Shown here one piece after another: positions 1 through 5,640 of a stretch of 6,990 nt of DNA. Source of the stretch: Pseudomonadota bacterium (GTDB lineage: Bacteria > Pseudomonadota > Alphaproteobacteria > CACIAM-22H2); the NCBI GenBank assembly GCA_020161965.1, contig JAIUNH010000213.1:1-6990 (forward strand). The letters are read 5' to 3'. Position numbers and translations under genes: made by a program. The notes under the pieces were generated by a model. The model saw nothing but the letters and a program-made list of their open reading frames with translations, had not been told where the DNA came from and made no database searches. Positions within the stretch are counted from its first letter, which is position 1, and each line of letters starts with the position of its first letter.

Positions 1-1
1 C

Positions 2-379
2 AAAGTGGGCGGCTCGATCGTCAACATCATCACGCGTTCGGCGCATGGCGGGCAGCCTTTCCTGACCGCCTATTCGTCGTCGAAGGGCGCGCTCGCCACG
101 CTGACCAAGAACGTCGCCAACGCGGTGCGCTTCGACAAGATCCGCGTCAACGGCGTGAATATCGGCTGGATGGAAACGCCCGGCGAGCATGCGATCCAGG
201 CGCGCGACGGCAATCCGCCCGATTGGCTGACCAAGGCGTCGCCCAACCAGCCGTTCGGGCGCATCCTGTCGGTCGACGACGTGTCGACCTTGGCGCTTTA
301 TCTGCTGTCGGACGCCAGCGACATGATGACCGGCTCGGTGATCGACTTCGACCAGAACGTGATGGGAGGCTACGACTGA
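2..379 (+). CDS. Short-chain dehydrogenase/reductase (SDR), 3' part only
   Basis: C-terminal half (125 residues visible) of a classical SDR, a cytoplasmic NAD(P)-dependent oxidoreductase; the family is usually about 250 residues, so the Rossmann nucleotide-binding half lies before the window. The reading frame is open from the first bases, so the GTG at 5 is internal and not a start. The catalytic YxxxK is present as YSSSK (Tyr24, Lys28 of the visible part), and the C-terminal RILSVDDVSTLALYLLSD stretch is typical of the family. Oddities: the position 13 residues before the Tyr, normally the catalytic Ser, is Thr11 (a Ser lies two residues later), the usual PG after the VN motif reads GW, and the usual C-terminal VDGG is replaced by DFDQNVMGG. 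It overlaps the iolB start by one base (TGATG), so it probably belongs to the inositol operon, perhaps as an inositol or related polyol dehydrogenase. The substrate cannot be read from the sequence. Confidence 0.88.
   Translation, partial: KVGGSIVNIITRSAHGGQPFLTAYSSSKGALATLTKNVANAVRFDKIRVNGVNIGWMETPGEHAIQARDGNPPDWLTKASPNQPFGRILSVDDVSTLALYLLSDASDMMTGSVIDFDQNVMGGYD
364..369 (+). promoter_or_regulatory. Ribosome binding site of iolB
   Basis: GGGAGG lies inside the end of the SDR gene, 9 bases before the ATG at 379. It is the clearest Shine-Dalgarno match in the window. It supports the ATG at 379 over in-frame codons further upstream, such as the ATG at 223, which would place 52 non-conserved residues in front of the IolB domain and run through the SDR gene. 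Confidence 0.7.
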
Positions 380-1185
380 TGACTGCGCATTCGAAAGCGC
401 CCAAAGGCGGGTTTCCCACCGGGCTCACATCGGTCGCCGCGAAGGAAACCAATGACGGGTTCGGCCTCGATTTCGCGGTGCTGAAGCTCAAGGCCGGCGA
501 GACTTTCGAAGAAACCGCCGCGTGCGAAAGCGCCTATCTGCTGATGGCGGGCGAGGCGGAATTCCGCTTCGCCAATCGCGCCGAGGCGGCCTCGCGCGCC
601 TCGCTGTTCGACGTGGGCCCCACCTGCCTTCATGTCGGCAAGGGCGAGCGCGTGGCGCTGGTCGCCAAGACCGATGCGGAATTCACGCTTTATCGCTGCG
701 CCAACGCCAAGGCGCTGACCGCGCGTTATTTCAGCCCGGCGGACATCCCCGACGAATATCGCGGCAAGGGCCAGGTCGGCGATCAATGCCTGCGCAATGT
801 GCGCACCATTTTCGATGCGTCGAATTCGGCCCAGGATGCCGAGTTGGTGCTGGGCGAAGTGGTCACGCTGCCCGGCCGCTGGTCGTCCTACCCGCCGCAC
901 CACCATCCGCAGCCGGAGATCTATCACTATCGCTTCACCGAGAAGCAGGGTTACGGCCATGCCGAACTCGGCGAGACGGTGCTGAAAGTGCGCGACGGCG
1001 ACACGGTGAAGATCGCCGACGGCCAGGACCACGCCCAAGCGGCCGCACCCGGCTACGGCATGTATTACGCTTGGGTCATCCGGCATTTGCCGAACAACAA
1101 ATACGGCGTGCCGGAGTTCACCGAGGAACATCGCTGGACGATGGCCAAGGACGCGAAGTTCTGGCGCCCCGAATGGTCGCGATGA
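379..1185 (+). CDS. iolB: 5-deoxy-glucuronate isomerase IolB
   Basis: Cytoplasmic isomerase (EC 5.3.1.30) of myo-inositol catabolism, converting 5-deoxy-D-glucuronate to 5-dehydro-2-deoxy-D-gluconate, the substrate of the IolC encoded next. The 268 residues match the usual family length of about 270. It is a KduI/IolB-type bicupin. The metal-site region YPPHHHPQPEIYHYRF supplies His174, His176 and Glu180, followed by a GYGHAELGE stretch. A further His218 lies ahead of APGYGMYYAW, where the family has its GYHP..AAPGY motif; here the motif reads GQDHAQAAAPGY, keeping the His but losing the Tyr and Pro around it. The ATG at 379 overlaps the SDR stop and has a good ribosome binding site. The stop overlaps the iolC start (ATGA), so the three genes are probably one coupled transcript. 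The product assignment is firm from motifs, length and context. Confidence 0.95.
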   Translation: MTAHSKAPKGGFPTGLTSVAAKETNDGFGLDFAVLKLKAGETFEETAACESAYLLMAGEAEFRFANRAEAASRASLFDVGPTCLHVGKGERVALVAKTDAEFTLYRCANAKALTARYFSPADIPDEYRGKGQVGDQCLRNVRTIFDASNSAQDAELVLGEVVTLPGRWSSYPPHHHPQPEIYHYRFTEKQGYGHAELGETVLKVRDGDTVKIADGQDHAQAAAPGYGMYYAWVIRHLPNNKYGVPEFTEEHRWTMAKDAKFWRPEWSR

Positions 1186-3092
1186 AGAACGTCCCGCCGG
1201 CCGGGCGCCGCTTCGATCTGATCGCGATGGGCCGCGCGGCCGTCGATTTCTACGGCGCGCAATTCGGCGGGCGGCTCGAAGATATGTCGAGCTTCGCCAA
1301 ATATCTCGGCGGCTCGGCGGCGAATACCGCTTACGGCCTCGCGCGCCTCGGTCACAAGCCGTCGATGCTTGTGCGCGTGGGCGACGAGCATATGGGCCGC
1401 TTCGTGCGCGAAACGCTCGCCGATGCGGGCGTCGATGTGGGCCATGTCCGCACCGATAAGGACCGTTTGACCGGCCTCGTGATTCTGGGCGTGAAGGATC
1501 GCGAGACGTTCCCGCTGATCTTCTATCGCGAGAATTGCGCGGATATGGCCGTGTCGGCCGAGGATTTCGACGCCGACTACATCGCTTCGTCGCGCGTGTT
1601 CCTGACCAACGGCACGCATTTTTCCGCACCCGCGACGGCCGACGCGGTCAAGACCGCGATCGCCTATGCGCGCAAGGCCGGCACCAAAACCGTGTTCGAC
1701 GTCGATTACCGGCCCGTGCTGTGGGGCTTGGCGGGCAAGGGGCGCGGCGAAGACCGTTTCGTGCGCTCGGATTCCGTCTCCGCGCATTTGAAATCCCTCG
1801 TGCCGCTGTTCGACGTGATCGTCGGCACGGAGGAGGAAATCCATATCTGTGGCGGTGCGACCGACACCCTGGAAGCGTTGCGCGCCATCCGCGCGCTGAA
1901 CCCGACGGCGACGCTGGTGCTGAAGCTCGGCCCCAAGGGCGCGATGATTTTCGACGGTGCCATTCCGTCGAAGCTGACCGACGGCGATTTCGCCGAAGGC
2001 GTGCCGGTCGAAACGTTCAACACGCTGGGGGCGGGCGACGCCTTCATGGCCGGGTTGATGTCCGGCTGGCTCGACGGGTTGTCGTGGGTCGATGCCGCCA
2101 AGCGCGGCAACGCCTGTGGCGCCATCGTCGTGTCGCGCCATGGCTGCGCACCCGCCTGCCCGACGCGCGCGGAGCTTGAAGTCTATTTCGCCGAGAAGAC
2201 CGGCGTTTTCCGCCTGCATTCGGATGAAGATTTCGAATCGCGCCATCGCAAGATGACGCGCCGCCGCCAATGGCCGGAAGTCATGGCGCTCGCCTTCGAC
2301 CATCGCATCCAGCTCGAAAAAATGGCCGACGACGCGAAGGCGCCGCGCGATCGTTTGTTCAAGCTCAAGGAATTGCTGGCCGACGCCGCGCTTGCCGTGG
2401 CGAAGGAAACGCCGGGGGCGGGCGTGCTCTGCGACGATCGCTGGGGCGAATCCGCCTTGTGGCGCATGACCGGCAAGGGCTTGTGGATCGGAAGGCCGGT
2501 CGAAATGCCCGGCACGTTCCCGCTCGATCTTCAGCACGGGCCCGATCCTGCTTTGGCGCTGAAGTCCTGGCCCGAGGAACATATCGTCAAATGCCTGATC
2601 TTCTGGCATCCCGACGATCCGGCCGAGGAACGCGACGCGCAGGAAAAGACGCTTGCGCGCGTGGTGCGCGCGGCGCACGCCTATGGCCTCGATATGTTGA
2701 TCGAGGTGATCGCCTCGCGCGGGCGCAAGTCGTATCCGGAAGCCGTGCCCGCGGCGATGGAACGCTTCTACGATCTGGGCCTCGACCCCGATTGGTGGAA
2801 GCTGCCCCCGCCGCCGACCGATGCGGATTGGGATCGCGTCGAAGCGATCATCGATCGGCGCGATCCGCTTTGCCGGGGCATCGTCCTGCTGGGCCTCGAT
2901 GCACCCGAGGCGGAAGTCGCCGCCGGGTTCAAGACCGCGCGCGGGCGCAAATGGGCGAAGGGCTTCGCGGTGGGCCGCACGGCCTTCGCCAAATCCGCGC
3001 AAGCATGGCTGGAAGGCAAGCTCGGCGATGCGGATCTGGTCCGCGATGTCGAAGGCGCCTATCGCCGCCTGATCGCGGCGTGGAAGAGCTGA
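1182..3092 (+). CDS. iolC: Bifunctional 5-dehydro-2-deoxygluconokinase / DUF2090 aldolase-like fusion (IolC)
   Basis: 636 residues, about twice a stand-alone IolC. Residues about 10-330 are a PfkB/ribokinase-fold kinase phosphorylating 5-dehydro-2-deoxygluconate (EC 2.7.1.92). They include the IolC-like VDFYGAQFGGRLEDM stretch, the substrate motif LGGSAAN (GGSAAN at 43-48), and the second PfkB signature NTLGAGDAF with catalytic-base Asp286. Residues about 335-636 are a DUF2090 domain, related to class I TIM-barrel aldolases. It begins around VMALAFDHR (367-375), carries Lys470 in IVKCLIFWHPDD, a plausible Schiff-base or substrate-contact lysine, and ends with GFAVGRTAF, which resembles a phosphate-binding loop. 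Proteins of this architecture are commonly annotated as kinase plus 5-dehydro-2-deoxyphosphogluconate aldolase, giving dihydroxyacetone phosphate and malonate semialdehyde; aldolase activity here is inferred. The ATG at 1182 overlaps the iolB stop. An in-frame ATG at 1173 is an alternative, and neither has a clear ribosome binding site. Confidence 0.93.
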   Translation: MKNVPPAGRRFDLIAMGRAAVDFYGAQFGGRLEDMSSFAKYLGGSAANTAYGLARLGHKPSMLVRVGDEHMGRFVRETLADAGVDVGHVRTDKDRLTGLVILGVKDRETFPLIFYRENCADMAVSAEDFDADYIASSRVFLTNGTHFSAPATADAVKTAIAYARKAGTKTVFDVDYRPVLWGLAGKGRGEDRFVRSDSVSAHLKSLVPLFDVIVGTEEEIHICGGATDTLEALRAIRALNPTATLVLKLGPKGAMIFDGAIPSKLTDGDFAEGVPVETFNTLGAGDAFMAGLMSGWLDGLSWVDAAKRGNACGAIVVSRHGCAPACPTRAELEVYFAEKTGVFRLHSDEDFESRHRKMTRRRQWPEVMALAFDHRIQLEKMADDAKAPRDRLFKLKELLADAALAVAKETPGAGVLCDDRWGESALWRMTGKGLWIGRPVEMPGTFPLDLQHGPDPALALKSWPEEHIVKCLIFWHPDDPAEERDAQEKTLARVVRAAHAYGLDMLIEVIASRGRKSYPEAVPAAMERFYDLGLDPDWWKLPPPPTDADWDRVEAIIDRRDPLCRGIVLLGLDAPEAEVAAGFKTARGRKWAKGFAVGRTAFAKSAQAWLEGKLGDADLVRDVEGAYRRLIAAWKS

Positions 3093-3109
3093 GCTAAATC
3101 TTCCCCGCC
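3077..3109. terminator. Possible bidirectional stem-loop across the convergent stop codons
   Basis: Bases 3077-3087 pair with 3099-3109: 10 of 11 pairs match (the mismatch is 3081/3105), around an 11-base loop that holds both stop codons (plus strand 3090-3092, minus strand 3094-3096). It could fold in either transcript. No T-run follows the stem on either strand, so it is not a textbook intrinsic terminator. It may instead protect 3' ends, assist a factor-dependent terminator, or be a coincidence of GC-rich coding sequence. Confidence 0.35.
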
Positions 3110-4239
3110 ACGGCGGCGCGGAACACGGCTTCCAGATCCTTGGCGGTGACGGTGCAGGGATTGCCGCCGGCCGAGGGATCTTTCTCCGCCATTGCGCCGA
3201 TTTCGGCCGCACGCGCATCGTCCACGCCGATTTCCTTCAGCGTGTGCGGAATCTTCAGCGCGTCGCGGAATTCGAGCGTCCATTTCAGCACGGCGTCGAA
3301 GCCGGGGCCGGGCAGGTCGAGCACGCGGGCAAGCAAGCCCATGCGGGCTTCGATCGCCTTCTTGTTGTGGACCATCACATAAGGCAGCAGCACGGCATTG
3401 GTCAGGCCGTGATGCGTGTCGTAGACGGCACCGATCGGGTGGGCAAGGGCATGCACGCCGCCCAAGCCCTTCTGGAACGCGGCGGCCCCCATCGACGCGG
3501 CGGCGAGCATTTGCCCGCGCGCTTCGATGTCCTTCCCGTCCTTGAAGGCGCGCGGCAGATATTCCTTCACCAGCCGCATGCCTTCGAGCGCGATCCCTTC
3601 CGCCATCGGGTGGAAGCCCGGCGCGCAATAGGCTTCGAAGCTGTGTACGTAAGCGTCGATGCCGGTCGCGGCGGTCACGTGCGGCGGCAAGCCGACGGTC
3701 AGTTCGGGATCGGAGATCACGATCTCCGGCAGCATTTTCGGATGGAAGATGATCTTCTTCACATGCGTGGCTTCGTCGGTGATGACCGACGCGCGGCCCA
3801 CTTCCGAACCCGTGCCCGACGTGGTCGGCACCGCCACGACCGGCAGCATGCCGGCGGGATCGACGCGCTTGAACCAGTCGCCGATATCCTCGAAATCCCA
3901 CAACGGGCGCGTCTGCTTCCACATCAGCGCGATCGCCTTGGCGGCATCGAGCGCCGAGCCGCCGCCGAACGCGATAACGCCGTCATGCCCGCCCGCCTTC
4001 AGCGCCGCGAGACCGTCATCGACATTGCGGCCCGTCGGATTGCCCTTCACCTTGGCGAAGAGCGCGGCACCGGAAATCGCCAGCGCGTTCTTCACCATCG
4101 GCGCATTCGCGAGGCCTTCGTCGGTGACGAGCAGCGGCTTCTTGATGCCGAGCCGCGCCAAAGCGGCGGGCAATTCGGCGATGCGGCCCGGGCCCGCCCA
4201 AACGGTCGTCGGATAGTTCCAATTGCCTTTGACGTTCAT
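3094..4239 (-). CDS. Iron-containing (group III) alcohol dehydrogenase
   Basis: 381 residues, the usual length for Fe-ADH family enzymes such as FucO; cytoplasmic NAD(P)-dependent alcohol/aldehyde interconversion. Visible features in order: an N-terminal Rossmann-like part with GGGSALDAAKAIAL (Gly-rich motif at 92-95), the PTTSGTGSE loop at 138-146, and a complete set of metal ligands: Asp195 and His199 in GIDAYVHSFEAY, then His263 and His277 in GVHALAHPIGAVYDTHHG, with the 14-residue spacing seen in FucO. The active site therefore looks intact. The ATG at 4239 lies 8 bases after the stop of the aldehyde dehydrogenase gene, and a weak AGG sits 7 bases before the start, overlapping that stop. 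It is the last gene of the minus-strand block. In this context it probably oxidises the alcohol whose aldehyde is taken on by the neighbouring dehydrogenase. The substrate is not readable from motifs; lactaldehyde/propanediol or 4-hydroxybutyrate-type substrates are alternatives. Confidence 0.93.
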   Translation of the reverse strand: MNVKGNWNYPTTVWAGPGRIAELPAALARLGIKKPLLVTDEGLANAPMVKNALAISGAALFAKVKGNPTGRNVDDGLAALKAGGHDGVIAFGGGSALDAAKAIALMWKQTRPLWDFEDIGDWFKRVDPAGMLPVVAVPTTSGTGSEVGRASVITDEATHVKKIIFHPKMLPEIVISDPELTVGLPPHVTAATGIDAYVHSFEAYCAPGFHPMAEGIALEGMRLVKEYLPRAFKDGKDIEARGQMLAAASMGAAAFQKGLGGVHALAHPIGAVYDTHHGLTNAVLLPYVMVHNKKAIEARMGLLARVLDLPGPGFDAVLKWTLEFRDALKIPHTLKEIGVDDARAAEIGAMAEKDPSAGGNPCTVTAKDLEAVFRAAVAGKI

Positions 4240-4247
4240 GTTCGAGC

Positions 4248-5639
4248 CTAAATCTTGGTGCGGAGATGGAAGGATTTCGCGCGGGTGAGGTGGTCGTAAC
4301 CGAGTGTCGAGAGCGTGACGCCGCGCCCGGTATTCTTGACGCCGGTCCAGGCAAGGGCCGGGTCGAGATAGTCGCAGCGATTCATGAACACCGTGCCGGT
4401 TTCGATTTGGCGGCCGATACGCGCGGCAGCAGCTTCGTCCGACGCCCAGATCGCGGCGGTGAGGCCCAGATCGCTGTCGTTCATCAGCGCGACGGCTTCG
4501 TCGTCGGACTTCACCTTCATGATGCCGATGACGGGGCCGAAGCTCTCTTGGCTCATCACGCGCATCTGATGCGTCACGTCGACCAGCACATGCGGCGCGA
4601 GGTACGGCGTGCCCGGCTTGTCGGCCGGGAAGTGCTTGGGATCGACCAGCGATTTCGCACCCTGCTTCACGGCCTCGGCGATCTGGCCGCGCACGAATTC
4701 GGCGGCGGATGTGCGAACCATCGGCCCGAGATTCGTCGCCTTGTCGGTCGGGTTACCGAGCTTGTAGGTCTTGGTCAGATCCACGAAGCCATCGACGAAT
4801 TTGTCGTAAAGGCTCTCGTGCACATAGATCCGCTCGATCCCGCAGCAGCATTGCCCGGAATTGAAGAACGCGCCGTCGACGAGGTTCTCGACCGCATGGG
4901 CGAGGTTCGCGTCGGCGCGCACATAGGCGGGGTCCTTGCCGCCGAGTTCCAGTCCCGCCCCGATGAAGCGTTCGCCGATGGCGCGCTGCACCGCCTTGCC
5001 GCCATCGACCGAGCCGGTGAAGCACACATGATCCACGCGCGCATCGCCGATGATCTTGGCGGAGTCCGCATGATCGGTGTGCAGGATCTGGAACACGCCC
5101 GCCGGCAAGCCCGCCGACTTCGCCGCGGCCGCGTAACGCTCGGCGACCAGGGGCGTCTGGTGCGAATGCTTCAGCAGCACGACATTGCCCGCGACCAAGG
5201 CGGGGACGATCGCGTTGACCGAAGTCAGCCACGGGTAGTTCCACGGCGCGATCACGAACACGAGGCCGAGCGGATCGCGGCTGATGAAGCGCGTGAAGCC
5301 GTCCTTCGCCTCGGGCTTTACGTCGGCCAAAGCGTGCGGCGCAATCGCCAGCATATGGCGCGCGCGATCTTCGAAGCCGCGCATTTCGCCCGGCGTCTGG
5401 CCGATCGGGCGGCCCATCTGGCGGGTGATTTCCTCGGCGTTCGCATCCTTGGTCGCCAGCACCGCCTCGACCAATTTGGTAACGGCGGCGATACGCGTGG
5501 CCAGCGGCGTTTGGGCCCAGGTTTTCTTGGCGCTTTGCGCGGCCGTCAGGGCCGCTTCGATCGCCTTGCCGTCGGCAAGGGCGAGCGTGCGATAGGGCTT
5601 CCCGTCGACCGGGCTGATGATCGTGAATTCTTTGGTCAT
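4248..5639 (-). CDS. NAD(P)-dependent aldehyde dehydrogenase
   Basis: 463 residues, ALDH superfamily; oxidises an aldehyde to the carboxylic acid in the cytoplasm. All core motifs are present: APWNYP with oxyanion Asn134, Lys157 in VVLLKHSH (cofactor contact, in place of the common KPS), FTGS at 207-210, general-base Glu231 in ELGGKDP, and catalytic Cys265 in FNSGQCCCGIER, flanked by Cys264 and Cys266. ESFGPV at 365-370 is the usual NAD-ribose contact. It is slightly shorter than the 480-500 residues of many ALDHs and begins close to the domain; it resembles succinate-semialdehyde-type enzymes in length and layout. The ATG at 5639 is one base after the ligase stop (TGA, C, ATG), implying coupling. 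A longer reading frame upstream would run into the ligase gene in another frame and adds no conserved sequence. It is not IolA: nothing points to the CoA-acylating methylmalonate semialdehyde type. The likely substrate is a gamma-glutamyl-amino aldehyde (inference). Confidence 0.93.
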   Translation of the reverse strand: MTKEFTIISPVDGKPYRTLALADGKAIEAALTAAQSAKKTWAQTPLATRIAAVTKLVEAVLATKDANAEEITRQMGRPIGQTPGEMRGFEDRARHMLAIAPHALADVKPEAKDGFTRFISRDPLGLVFVIAPWNYPWLTSVNAIVPALVAGNVVLLKHSHQTPLVAERYAAAAKSAGLPAGVFQILHTDHADSAKIIGDARVDHVCFTGSVDGGKAVQRAIGERFIGAGLELGGKDPAYVRADANLAHAVENLVDGAFFNSGQCCCGIERIYVHESLYDKFVDGFVDLTKTYKLGNPTDKATNLGPMVRTSAAEFVRGQIAEAVKQGAKSLVDPKHFPADKPGTPYLAPHVLVDVTHQMRVMSQESFGPVIGIMKVKSDDEAVALMNDSDLGLTAAIWASDEAAAARIGRQIETGTVFMNRCDYLDPALAWTGVKNTGRGVTLSTLGYDHLTRAKSFHLRTKI

Positions 5640-5640
5640 G

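Noticed and set aside
5..7. GTG as the start of the SDR gene
   Set aside because: It would omit the nucleotide-binding half and begin just before the catalytic strand; the frame is open to the window edge, so the gene is truncated by the window.
370..1629. Open frame of 419 codons on the minus strand opposite iolB and the start of iolC
   Set aside because: Arg-rich, low-complexity translation with no motif; antisense shadow of two well-supported genes.
1065..3218. Long open frame of 717 codons on the minus strand opposite iolC
   Set aside because: It lies antisense to a gene with clear PfkB motifs, is rich in Arg/Ala/Gly/His with no recognisable domain, and is what GC-rich codon bias produces opposite a real gene.
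3244..4251. Open frame of 335 codons on the plus strand opposite the Fe-ADH
   Set aside because: Antisense shadow of a gene with a complete set of metal ligands; no domain visible.
4248..5639. Aldehyde dehydrogenase as IolA, the methylmalonate/malonate semialdehyde dehydrogenase of the inositol pathway
   Set aside because: It lies on the opposite strand from the iol genes, is coupled to a ligase and an ADH, is shorter than typical IolA, and shows the glutamate general base (Glu231 in ELGGK) of hydrolytic ALDHs.
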